Of a DNA stretch of 45,111 bases, positions 22,748-30,333 are shown piece after piece (the stretch's first letter is position 1; the number at the start of each line of letters is the position of its first letter). The notes beneath the pieces are model-generated. The model was not told where the DNA came from, did not search any database, and was given only the letters and a program-made list of their open reading frames with translations. Made by a program: the position numbers and the translations under genes. Source of the stretch: Acidobacteriaceae bacterium (lineage in GTDB: Bacteria > Acidobacteriota > Terriglobia > Terriglobales > Acidobacteriaceae); contig PLOI01000049.1 in assembly GCA_003142015.1 (NCBI GenBank), positions 23,763 to 68,873 on the forward strand, written 5' to 3'.

Positions 22748-23869
22748 TTAGGCCGCGTCCTCCATGACTTTTCTGGCGCGAGCCACGACGGAGACGAGCC
22801 AGCCGATGACGCCGACGCCGCCAACAAAGAGCGCCAGGAACAGGCCCACGACCCACCAATTGGTTTCCACGGCGCGATCCCAGACGTTGTAGCCCTTGGC
22901 GAGCAGGGTGAGGTCGCGTACACCGTCGCGATAGACGACCAAGGTGATCTCGATGAGGACGGCAAGCAGGACGCCGGCCCAACTGAACAGGCCGAGCGCG
23001 CCGGCGGAGAGTTTGGCGAATCCGGCGACGGCGGCGACGAGAACGGCTAGCGCTACGAGGACCAGCCAACTGTAACCGGCAAAGCCCGCGAACTTGTAGA
23101 GCGCATCGGTGCGCAGGCCGGTTTTGACGATCTCCGGCTGCACACCGGCGGCCCACAACCCAGCCGCCAGATAGACGATACCGAAGACCGCAGCCACCTT
23201 GCCGCCGAGAGGAGCGAGAAATCGCTTCTCTTCCGCTGTGAAGGTCGAGCGGCCCGCCAGATACACCAGCCAGAGTCCGCCGATGAAGAGTCCGCCAGCC
23301 AACATCATCAGCCAGCGCGGAGTGAGCGTGGGGTCGCCCGTGGGCAGATACGCGCCCATGGCCGAGGCGGAGTACATCTGGCGCCAGACCTCGGGCCTCA
23401 GCATGAGCGTCATATTGGTGGAGAGCAGGCGGGCGATGCCACCTGCGAGCAGCCACGCGCTCAGGCCGACCCACCATGCGGATTTGCCGGCCTCAAGACG
23501 CGCGGTGAAGCGATAAAGCAGCCAGTAGGTCAGCGTGAGGAGGCCGATGATCGAGATCCAGTAGATCCCGATCAGCACGCTGCTGGTGTAAAGCGCGCGG
23601 CCATAGAGCACCTGGGCAAAGAGGAGCGGCGGCACGGCGAGGTTGATGACAAATGTCATGACGACGGTGAGCCGGCGCGCAAGCGCTCGCGCGGTGACGA
23701 GCGACGCTGGCGAGTGGCGGAAGAGGCTGAGCAGAACCGCCAGCAGCAGTCCGCCCAACAGCATCTCCACGGCGACAAAATGCAGAGCGAGCGTGACGAT
23801 ATGCAGCAGTTTCAAGAGCCATATCGGCGCCGGCAAGGGAATTGGGTCAACTGCGGGAAAGGATTGCAT
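22748..23869 (-). CDS. Polytopic membrane protein, second CydA-like paralogue without haem ligands
   Basis: 373 aa, about nine membrane helices, ATG 23869 with AAAGG upstream; first gene of the respiratory operon. By eye, several blocks line up with the CydA-cytochrome c protein encoded three genes downstream: helix 1 (LLKLLHIVTLALHF), the helix 2-3 region ending YWLLYRFTAR against YYTTWGK, and DPTLTPRWLMML against NPTYWPSLFLRT. I therefore read it as a diverged CydA-like partner, comparable to the CydA/CydB or CydA/CydA' pairs of bd oxidases. It retains a His pair in helix 1 (LLHIVTLALHF) but shows no GRQPW-like region. Probable structural or proton-path subunit. The membrane nature is certain; the family call is inference. 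Confidence 0.65.
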   Translation of the reverse strand: MQSFPAVDPIPLPAPIWLLKLLHIVTLALHFVAVEMLLGGLLLAVLLSLFRHSPASLVTARALARRLTVVMTFVINLAVPPLLFAQVLYGRALYTSSVLIGIYWISIIGLLTLTYWLLYRFTARLEAGKSAWWVGLSAWLLAGGIARLLSTNMTLMLRPEVWRQMYSASAMGAYLPTGDPTLTPRWLMMLAGGLFIGGLWLVYLAGRSTFTAEEKRFLAPLGGKVAAVFGIVYLAAGLWAAGVQPEIVKTGLRTDALYKFAGFAGYSWLVLVALAVLVAAVAGFAKLSAGALGLFSWAGVLLAVLIEITLVVYRDGVRDLTLLAKGYNVWDRAVETNWWVVGLFLALFVGGVGVIGWLVSVVARARKVMEDAA

Positions 23870-23920
23870 CGTGCCTTTCGAAACCCTCGAGGTTGTTTTT
23901 TAGACTAGCATGGTCCAAAA

Positions 23921-23937
23921 TGCCGTCTGTGACGGCA
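23921..23937. promoter_or_regulatory. Perfect 17-bp palindrome upstream of the respiratory operon
   Basis: TGCCGTC-TGT-GACGGCA lies 52 nt upstream of the minus-strand operon start, in the divergent gap toward the thiamine operon. It could be a protein operator. Read on the minus strand it is followed by TTTTGG, so a weak attenuator hairpin is also possible. The rest of 23870-24110 holds one further hairpin (CCCTGGC/GCCAGGG at 24000-24027) and no gene I can support. Confidence 0.4.
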
Positions 23938-24110
23938 GTCACATTACGAAGAATCGCGTTCAGATTGCCTGTCGCCACACAGCACGGAACGATACTATAC
24001 CCTGGCTTTCGCCGAGCGAGGCCAGGGAAGAAAATATGTTTTGCTCTGCAGTTTGATTCGCGTTTGTGGAACGCCTGCGAGGCCGGGCGCTTGCAAATTC
24101 GAGTTGGGAG

Positions 24111-24134
24111 TGTTTCAATCTGGTTATTGAAACA
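24111..24134 (+). other. Inverted repeat overlapping the riboswitch 5' edge
   Basis: TGTTTCAAT (24111-24119) and ATTGAAACA (24126-24134) form a perfect 9-bp stem with a 6-nt spacer. The right arm contains the 5' strand of the TPP aptamer P1 helix, so this stem would compete with the folded aptamer if transcription begins upstream of it. Confidence 0.6.
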
Positions 24135-24207
24135 GGGGTGCTCCACGAGGTGGGGCTGAGAAATACCCTAGAACCCGATCCGGATAATACCGGCGTGGGA
24201 AGCTTTC
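24129..24207 (+). ncRNA. TPP (THI-box) riboswitch aptamer
   Basis: The conserved core is clear: GGGGTGCTCC, GGGGCTGAGAAATACCC, GAACCCGATCCGGATAATACCGGCGTGGGAAGC in pieces, i.e. CTGAGA, ACCCTAGAACC, GGATAATACC and GCGTGGGA in the right order and spacing. P1 can form between GAAA (24129-24132) and TTTC (24204-24207). It precedes a TonB-dependent receptor, a kinase and a PnuC/PnuT-like permease, a known type of thiamine-uptake context. TPP binding should switch the operon off. Confidence 0.95.
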
Positions 24208-24243
24208 GTAGCCGAACGGCCTTCTTCCTCGAATTTCAGCGTT

Positions 24244-24274
24244 CTCTTGTTTCATGAAAGTTAGAAACAAGGGG
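24244..24274 (+). promoter_or_regulatory. RBS-sequestering hairpin (riboswitch expression platform)
   Basis: CTCTTGTTTC (24244-24253) pairs with GAAACAAGGG (24264-24273) over 10 bp with one G-U pair. The right arm includes the Shine-Dalgarno AAGGGG of the receptor gene, whose ATG is at 24280. The left arm can alternatively pair with GAAACAGGGG (24129-24138), the 5' edge of the aptamer. The two pairings are mutually exclusive, and P1 formation releases the left arm to mask the RBS, which gives translational repression by TPP. Confidence 0.75.
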
Positions 24275-24279
24275 AATCC

Positions 24280-26769
24280 ATGTTCAGTTTCGCTGCCGCC
24301 GGTTCGGTCCATATCGCATCGCAATCATTCGAGCTCTTTGAGCCAGCCCAAGAACGCCGTGGCCCGGGTGTCCGATTCTTTCCGCGCAAACGGCGTGAGT
24401 CAAGCCGGTTGCTCTGGGCGGCGGTATTGCTGCTCTGCTGTCTGGCCGCGCCTATGGGCGCAATTGCACAGAATCCCACGCCCAACACCGGCGGCAATAC
24501 AACGCCGCCGCCCGCGCCCAAGCCGGCTGGGCCAGCACAGAAGATTCCGCGCGTGACCACCACGGTGGTGGTGCATGGCGAGACGCAAGACGAGTATCTT
24601 CCTGAGGCTGTCACGGTAGGCAATCTGGATGGCATGCCGCTGGAGCAGGCGCCGCTTTCGGCTACGGTGGTAACGCGCGAGCTGCTCAACGATCAAGGCG
24701 CGCGCGTGCTTTCCGATGTGGTGAAGAACGACGCTTCCATCGGAGAGGATTACGCGCCGGTGGGCTACTACGGAGACTTCGAGGTTCGCGGCTTTCCCAT
24801 CGATCTGGCCACTGGCCTGGAGATCAACGGCATGACCATTGCCGGCGAGCAGGATGTGCCGCTGGAAAACAAGCAGAGCGTCGAGTTTCTCAAAGGCATC
24901 GCCGGCGTGGAGAGCGGCGTGGCCTCGGCCGGGGGGCTGATCGATTACGTGACCAAAAGACCAACTACAATCGAGGCCGTTGATCTGGCCAGCGATCATC
25001 GCGGCAGCACTTACGGCGCCGTCGATTTAGGCCATCTCTTCGGTAGCCGCAAGCAGGTGGGTGCGCGCATCAATCTGGCCGGCGAGAAAATCATGAGTTA
25101 TGTGAACGACGCCAACGGATGGCGCGCGGTGGGCGCGGGCGCGGCTGATTGGCACATCAGCCCCAAAGCGATTTTGAAGGGCGACTTCGAATATCAGCAC
25201 AAGGTGGAGCGCTCGGTTTGCGGTTATCAGCTACTGGGCGGAACGACCGTGCCCGATCTCGACAAAGTGTATCCTTCGACGATGCTGGGCGAGCAGTCGT
25301 GGGAAAAGCCGAATACCTTTGACACATTCAATACCGGTTCGCGATTGGACTACGATTTGCCCCACGCGTGGCGCGTCTTCGCCGAGGCGAGTTATAGCCA
25401 TTCGCTGATCGACGATAACGTGATTTATGCCTACGGAACGCCGTTCGACGCGAATGGCAATGTTGATTGCCCCGGCGCACCGAATGCGCCTGCCTACTTT
25501 TTCTGTCCCGCAGTCCCCGGAATTACTGAGGGCGGCGACTATGGCATCTACGATTATCGCGACCCCGGCGAACTGCGCATTGATGCGCAGTTCGAGGCAC
25601 TCATAACTGGCCACATCAAAACCGGAGCCATCACACACGACTTGACTGGAGGCGGCGAGTTATTTCTGCGCAGCGTCCAACAGCCGGGTGCGCCCTCGTC
25701 CAATGCGCCCGACTGGGTGACGGACGGCTCGGTGTACAACTACATCGGCTCGGAGAATATCTATCAGCCGGATGTGCCGTTTCCGGGCGCAACGGATGCC
25801 AATGGCGTACGATTGCAGGCTGGTCCCCGCGCTCTCTGGGAAGATAGTCATCAATCGGCCGCTGTGGTGCAGGACCGAATTCATTTGCCCGCGCACATTC
25901 AATTGCTCGCCAGCGGCCGGGAAGATTCCCTGCGCGACAACAACTACTCCCTTAGTGCAACCAGCCCCAGCACCCCGCCCACCATCACGGACAAACTTAT
26001 CTGGCTGCCGCAATACGCTGCCACTTACAACCCGGTGGATAGCCTGACGCTATATGGAAACTATGGAGTGCTGTTATCGCTGGGACCGCAAGGGCCGTGG
26101 TGGGTGGATAACGCCAATCAGTTTCTGAGCCCGTTTACGACAAGGCAGTCTGAGGTCGGAGTGAAATACGAGCCAGGCCAGCGCATCCTGATTACTACAG
26201 ATCTCTTTCACATGCGCGCGCCGTTCTTCTATCCCAAGACGCTCTCTGGCCCCGACAGCTTTTGCCCCAGCGGCAATCCGGGCGATCAATGCTTTGAGTC
26301 CGAAGGGCGCGAGACGCACGACGGCATTGAGTTGAACGCGGAAGGAAAAGCAACAAACCGTCTGCGGTTGACAGCTTCGGCGGCGGCAATCCGGGCTATC
26401 TCCAGCGATACCGGCACGCCGGCCTTTGATCACAAGCAAGTGCTCAATGCGCCGCATCTGCGCACCGCAATGTTTGCGGACGTGCTTGTGCTGAAATCGC
26501 GCGGGCTGCATCTGATGCCGGGATGGAGTTACACCGGCCGCAAAGAGGCCACGCGCGACGATCTGGTGAGCGTGCCCGGTTACAACCTTTTCAACCTGGG
26601 TGCGCGATACACGCCCGGCGGCGAGCAGGGCCGCCTGACGCTGCGGCTTTATGCCGATAACATTACCGACAAACGCTACTGGAAGGACACCGGAGCGAGC
26701 TACGGCGACACCTTCATACACCTGGGCGCGCCGACAACGGTGCGGCTCTCGGCTCACTACACTTTTTAA
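24280..26769 (+). CDS. TonB-dependent outer-membrane receptor, probably for thiamine
   Basis: 829 aa, ATG 24280 with AAGGGG. A long polar N-terminus precedes a hydrophobic signal-like stretch (LLWAAVLLLCCLAAPMGAIAQ, ~45-64), followed by a Pro-rich linker. A plug domain comes next (~105-235: PLSATVVTRELLNDQG, DFEVRGF, EFLKGIAGVESG), then a 22-strand-type barrel ending in the aromatic terminus HYTF. The sequence resembles siderophore-type receptors. The TPP riboswitch in its leader and the PnuT-like permease downstream instead argue for thiamine or a thiamine phosphate as the ligand. No TonB/ExbBD genes are nearby. The gene lies ~30 nt before the kinase gene, so it is the first cistron of the operon. 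Confidence 0.88.
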   Translation: MFSFAAAGSVHIASQSFELFEPAQERRGPGVRFFPRKRRESSRLLWAAVLLLCCLAAPMGAIAQNPTPNTGGNTTPPPAPKPAGPAQKIPRVTTTVVVHGETQDEYLPEAVTVGNLDGMPLEQAPLSATVVTRELLNDQGARVLSDVVKNDASIGEDYAPVGYYGDFEVRGFPIDLATGLEINGMTIAGEQDVPLENKQSVEFLKGIAGVESGVASAGGLIDYVTKRPTTIEAVDLASDHRGSTYGAVDLGHLFGSRKQVGARINLAGEKIMSYVNDANGWRAVGAGAADWHISPKAILKGDFEYQHKVERSVCGYQLLGGTTVPDLDKVYPSTMLGEQSWEKPNTFDTFNTGSRLDYDLPHAWRVFAEASYSHSLIDDNVIYAYGTPFDANGNVDCPGAPNAPAYFFCPAVPGITEGGDYGIYDYRDPGELRIDAQFEALITGHIKTGAITHDLTGGGELFLRSVQQPGAPSSNAPDWVTDGSVYNYIGSENIYQPDVPFPGATDANGVRLQAGPRALWEDSHQSAAVVQDRIHLPAHIQLLASGREDSLRDNNYSLSATSPSTPPTITDKLIWLPQYAATYNPVDSLTLYGNYGVLLSLGPQGPWWVDNANQFLSPFTTRQSEVGVKYEPGQRILITTDLFHMRAPFFYPKTLSGPDSFCPSGNPGDQCFESEGRETHDGIELNAEGKATNRLRLTASAAAIRAISSDTGTPAFDHKQVLNAPHLRTAMFADVLVLKSRGLHLMPGWSYTGRKEATRDDLVSVPGYNLFNLGARYTPGGEQGRLTLRLYADNITDKRYWKDTGASYGDTFIHLGAPTTVRLSAHYTF

Positions 26770-26801
26770 TTTTGTGAATGAGCGTGGAGGATGCACGAGC
26801 G

Positions 26802-27965
26802 ATGAGCATGACGGCAAAGGCGCATGGATTGGATGGAAGTCTGATGGAACCGGACTGGCCGCCGCTGATGCTCGCCGAGGTGCGCTCGCTTTTGGCAGTG
26901 TTTCCCGGATGCGGCGAGCCTATCGAGATTGTGTCGGTGAGTCCGCGGCCGTTTTCCGCGGCAAGCGTGGTGGCAACGGGCAGCGGGCGAGTTTTTATCA
27001 AGCGGCATCACCGGACGGTGCGCGACCGCCAGGGATTGCTTGAGGAACATCGCTTTCTGAATCATCTGCGAGAGCATGGCGCGCGGGTGCCGCGCGTCTT
27101 TATCGCCTCATCGGGTGAGACAGCCATCGAATGCGGCGAATGGATTTTCGAAGTGCACGAAGCGCTTGCGGGCGTTGACATCTATGAAGAGGCGCTCTCC
27201 TGGACGCCGTTTCGCTCAACCACGCACGCGCGCTCGGCGGGCGAGGCGCTGGCGCGGCTGCATTTGGCATCGCAAGAATTCGACGCGCCGCTACGCAAAA
27301 CCGAACCGCTGGTGGCGGGCTTTACGATCTTTGCCTCCGATGACGCAGGCGCGGCTATGGAGCGCTACTTGGCGGCGCGACCCGCACTTGCCGAAGATGC
27401 GGTTGCACGTGAGGGCTGCAAGGAGGCGCTCGAATTGTTGGCGCCGTTTCATGCACGACTGCGGCCACTTCTTCCCGCGCTGAAACCATTGTGGACGCAC
27501 AACGATCCGCACGCCTCCAATTTTTTGTGGAGCGATGCGTCCGACAAAGCGCGGGCCATCGCGGTGATCGACTTTGGCCTTGCCGACCGCACTAACGCTG
27601 TGCATGATCTGGCGCAGGCGATCGAACGCAACATTGTGGAATGGCTTGATCTGATCAAAGACTCTACGCGCGGAGAAAATGTGCGCGTGCATGTTGATCA
27701 CCTGGAGGCGATGCTCGATGGCTATGAATCGGTGCGGCCGCTGAACGATGCGGAGGCCGCTGCCCTTGCGCCGATGACTGCGCTCTGCCACGCGGAGTTT
27801 GCGCTGAGCGAGGCTGACTATTTTCTGGGTGTGCTGCATTCAAAGGAGAAGGCGCGGCTAGCCTCGATCGATTATCTGGTGGGCCATGCGCGATGGTTTC
27901 GCGGCATGGGCGGGCAGAAGCTGCTGGATGCAATTCAGCGATGGGCCGGGATGCGAGAACGGTAA
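26802..27965 (+). CDS. APH-fold small-molecule kinase, candidate thiamine kinase
   Basis: 387 aa from ATG 26802, with GGAGG 11 nt upstream; the track start 26778 has no Shine-Dalgarno but cannot be excluded. It shows the phosphotransferase (APH/choline kinase) fold: a Lys in a beta-strand (VFIKRHH), Brenner motif HNDPHASNF with the catalytic Asp and Asn, and the metal-binding Asp in VIDFGLADR. Such folds phosphorylate alcohols of small molecules; ThiK, the thiamine kinase of enterobacteria, belongs to this superfamily. Its position between a TPP-riboswitch-controlled receptor and a PnuT-like permease makes thiamine the best substrate guess, trapping imported vitamin as thiamine phosphate. It does not resemble the thiamine pyrophosphokinase found in comparable Bacteroidetes operons. 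Substrate is inference. Confidence 0.75.
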   Translation: MSMTAKAHGLDGSLMEPDWPPLMLAEVRSLLAVFPGCGEPIEIVSVSPRPFSAASVVATGSGRVFIKRHHRTVRDRQGLLEEHRFLNHLREHGARVPRVFIASSGETAIECGEWIFEVHEALAGVDIYEEALSWTPFRSTTHARSAGEALARLHLASQEFDAPLRKTEPLVAGFTIFASDDAGAAMERYLAARPALAEDAVAREGCKEALELLAPFHARLRPLLPALKPLWTHNDPHASNFLWSDASDKARAIAVIDFGLADRTNAVHDLAQAIERNIVEWLDLIKDSTRGENVRVHVDHLEAMLDGYESVRPLNDAEAAALAPMTALCHAEFALSEADYFLGVLHSKEKARLASIDYLVGHARWFRGMGGQKLLDAIQRWAGMRER

Positions 27966-27994
27966 GGAGCAGAGCCTGTGGGAGCTGAAGACTG

Positions 27995-28594
27995 ATGCAC
28001 TGGACTGCGATAGCGAACTACTTGGCCGCGAATTGGATGGAAGATGCGGGTGTCCTCACCACCGTGGTGGGCATCTGGCTGACTACGCGCCGCAAACTTA
28101 TCTGTTGGCCGGTGGTGTTGATCTCCGACGTACTTTACCTGATTGTGTTTTACCGCGTTCGCTTGTATTCCGATGCACTGCTGCAGATATTCTTTCTGGC
28201 GTTCACGCTGTACGGTTGGTGGTATTGGTGGCGCGGAATGCGCGAAGTGGGCGAGGTGCGCGTGGTGCGGCTGACTCTGCGCAACATGTTAGCGGGATTG
28301 GCGGCTGGAGCTGCGGGCAGCGTGCTGCTGGGGTTGCTGATGGAGCAGATTGGTGCGGCACTGCCTCGTCTGGATGCGACTCTGATGAGTTACAGCCTGG
28401 TGGCCAGTTGGTGGCAAACGCGGAAGCACACGGCCAATTGGTGGCTTTGGATTGCGGTGGACCTGGCCTATATCGGCGAATACCTTTACAAAGGTCTTCA
28501 GCCGACCGCGGCGCTCTATGCGTTGCTTGTTGCCCTGGCGGTGCTGGGACTGCGCGATTGGCGCCGCGCGGCGACGGCTCAGATTGCGGCCTGA
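27995..28594 (+). CDS. pnuT: PnuC/PnuT-family vitamin transporter
   Basis: 199 aa with seven predicted membrane helices and PnuC hallmarks: YGWWYWWRG in the middle, then WWQTRKHTANWWLWIAVDLAYIGEY at the C-terminal half, here quoted in the pieces WWLWIAVD and YIGEYLYKG. PnuC proteins are facilitators that rely on intracellular phosphorylation to trap nicotinamide riboside, riboflavin or thiamine. The PnuT branch is defined by association with TPP riboswitches, which applies here. It takes its substrate from the periplasm after import by the receptor, and the preceding kinase would do the trapping. GGAG lies ~11 nt before ATG 27995. Its last 16 nt overlap the end of the convergent dehydrogenase gene. 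Confidence 0.85.
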   Translation: MHWTAIANYLAANWMEDAGVLTTVVGIWLTTRRKLICWPVVLISDVLYLIVFYRVRLYSDALLQIFFLAFTLYGWWYWWRGMREVGEVRVVRLTLRNMLAGLAAGAAGSVLLGLLMEQIGAALPRLDATLMSYSLVASWWQTRKHTANWWLWIAVDLAYIGEYLYKGLQPTAALYALLVALAVLGLRDWRRAATAQIAA

Positions 28595-29550
28595 ACCACG
28601 TTATGCAGCTGCTCGCCGGCAATGTAGCGGCGCAACTCATCCGCGGCGGTGCGCAGGGAACGAGGAGCGAACTGCGGACTGGAGCCGGCCACGTGAGGCG
28701 TGAGCAGCAGGTTGGAGCAACTCCACAACGGGTGGCCATCAGGCAGCGGCTCGGGATCTGTGACGTCGAGAGCGGCGCGAATGTGGCCGGCATTGAGCGA
28801 CTCAACCAATGCATCTGTGTCCACAATAGGACCGCGTGCGGCATTGACCAGAAGCGCGCCTTGCCGCATCAGAGAGAGCTGGCGCGTGCCGATCAGATGG
28901 TGCGATTCAGTAGTTGACGGCAGGATCAGAATCACAATCTCAGCTTGCGGCAACAGATTGTCGAGTTCGCTGACGGCATGAACCGGCGGCTTGCTGCGCG
29001 CGGTGCGAGCCACGCGCACCAGTTCGACATGGAAGGGCCCGAGCATGCGCTCGATCTCTCTGCCGATGGCGCCGCAGCCCACCAGCAACATATTCTTGCC
29101 CGTAAGTTCTTCTAGCATGACGGGCGGATAAAGCGGCCGCGCATCGCCGGTGATTTGCGCGTAATGAGCGCTGGCCTCGAATCGGCGCTTCCATACACCG
29201 GAATGCTGCACGTCGAGGTAAAGCGGCACGTACTTCAGCATGGTAAGAATGGCGCTGAGGGTCCACTCGGCGGTGGAGATGCTATGCGCGCCATGAGCAT
29301 TGCAGATAGTGACGTGCGGCCCTGCCACGCCGGGGATCCACTCCGTGCCGGTCATCAGCGACAGGATCAGACGCACACCGCGCAACCGCGGCCAGACGCG
29401 CATGGCCCGCGTGGGATAAGGATTCGGAATCCAAACGTCGATTTCGATGTCGTGATCAAGATTGTCGGGCAGAGGGATGAGTTCGATTCCCGGAGGGAAA
29501 TCGCGCAACAACTCCGCGGATATTGTGGCTGGGTATCCTACACGCAACAT
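28579..29550 (-). CDS. D-isomer-specific 2-hydroxyacid dehydrogenase
   Basis: 323 aa from ATG 29550 (MLRVGYPATIS), with AGGGAG upstream. The track's 34 extra N-terminal residues are not needed by the fold. The catalytic Arg (NAARGPIVD), Glu (DVTDPEPLP) and His (LLTPHVAGS) of the family are present. The Rossmann motif is VGCGAIGREIE, and the usual Asp after it is replaced by a VRVARTAR stretch, which leans toward NADP. It should reduce a 2-keto acid or oxidise a D-2-hydroxy acid in the cytoplasm. The precise substrate is unreadable. It is monocistronic, convergent with pnuT (16-nt overlap) and downstream of hisA by 105 nt; that gap shows no clear terminator. Confidence 0.88.
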   Translation of the reverse strand: MLRVGYPATISAELLRDFPPGIELIPLPDNLDHDIEIDVWIPNPYPTRAMRVWPRLRGVRLILSLMTGTEWIPGVAGPHVTICNAHGAHSISTAEWTLSAILTMLKYVPLYLDVQHSGVWKRRFEASAHYAQITGDARPLYPPVMLEELTGKNMLLVGCGAIGREIERMLGPFHVELVRVARTARSKPPVHAVSELDNLLPQAEIVILILPSTTESHHLIGTRQLSLMRQGALLVNAARGPIVDTDALVESLNAGHIRAALDVTDPEPLPDGHPLWSCSNLLLTPHVAGSSPQFAPRSLRTAADELRRYIAGEQLHNVVQAAI

Positions 29551-29655
29551 GGGAAATGTCTCCCTGGGGAAACAAAATTCTGTGCTAAATACTACATGAG
29601 ATGTGATGTTCCACGCGGCCTCTTGACCCGTATTTCTTTTGCAATAGGACAAAAA

Positions 29656-30333
29656 TCAGATCGCTAGCAATTCCGTATAGACGGCCATGCCGACTACGGC
29701 ATCGATGCCGAGGACGTCCAGTTCATCCACTTCCTGCTGGCTGCAAATGCCGCCGGCCACGATGAGTTGCCGTTGGGTGAGCTTGCGCAGGCGCGCGGCC
29801 GTGGCGATGGGAAATCCCTGCATCAACCCTTCGCCGTCTACGTGCGTGTAGAGAAATGCGCCGACATACGGATCAAGCTGTGGAATCGCTTCATCTGGAG
29901 TGAGCGCAACCTGCTCCTTCCAGCCTTTGACGGCGATGCGGCCGTTCTTGGTGTCTATACCGGCCACGACACGCTCCGCGCCAACGGCAGCGGCCAGCGC
30001 GGCGGCAAATTCGGTGTTGACCGCCCCCGCTTCCGAGAAGAGAGCAGAGCCGAAGATGACGCGCTTCGCTCCGGCATCGAGCACCTGACGGGCGCGTTCA
30101 ATCGTGTGAATGCCGCCACCAGCCTGAACGGGCAACCGCTTGGCAATTTGCGCGACAAGTTTTGAATTGTCACCTTGACGCATGGCCGCGTCGAGATCGA
30201 TTAGCTGGACTAACGGGAATTTGGAAAATTTTTCGATCCAATATTCGAAGTCGTCGAAGGCAAGCCGCAGTTTTTCTCCCTGCACAAGCTGGACAATCTG
30301 ACCGCCCAGCAAATCAATGGAAGGAATCAGCAT
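29656..30333 (-). CDS. hisA: HisA, ProFAR isomerase
   Basis: 225 aa from ATG 30333 ([11 protein letters not shown]); the track start at 30624 only extends into hisF. This is a (beta/alpha)8 phosphate-binding barrel with the catalytic Asp pair in PSIDL and GIDTKNG, and phosphate loops QAGGGIHT and VAGGIC. The reaction is the Amadori isomerisation of ProFAR to PRFAR, step four of histidine synthesis. It is ~15-20 residues shorter than typical HisA, and several normally conserved words differ (LIDLDAA for [17 protein letters not shown] for DARDGKVAV), so it is a divergent member. Its start overlaps the hisF stop by 7 nt (ATGCTGA). Last gene of the operon. Confidence 0.9.
   Translation of the reverse strand: MLIPSIDLLGGQIVQLVQGEKLRLAFDDFEYWIEKFSKFPLVQLIDLDAAMRQGDNSKLVAQIAKRLPVQAGGGIHTIERARQVLDAGAKRVIFGSALFSEAGAVNTEFAAALAAAVGAERVVAGIDTKNGRIAVKGWKEQVALTPDEAIPQLDPYVGAFLYTHVDGEGLMQGFPIATAARLRKLTQRQLIVAGGICSQQEVDELDVLGIDAVVGMAVYTELLAI

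Noticed and set aside
27886-28917. 343-aa plus-strand ORF covering pnuT
   Set aside because: Out of frame with the clear PnuC-family protein and extends into the antisense of the dehydrogenase gene.
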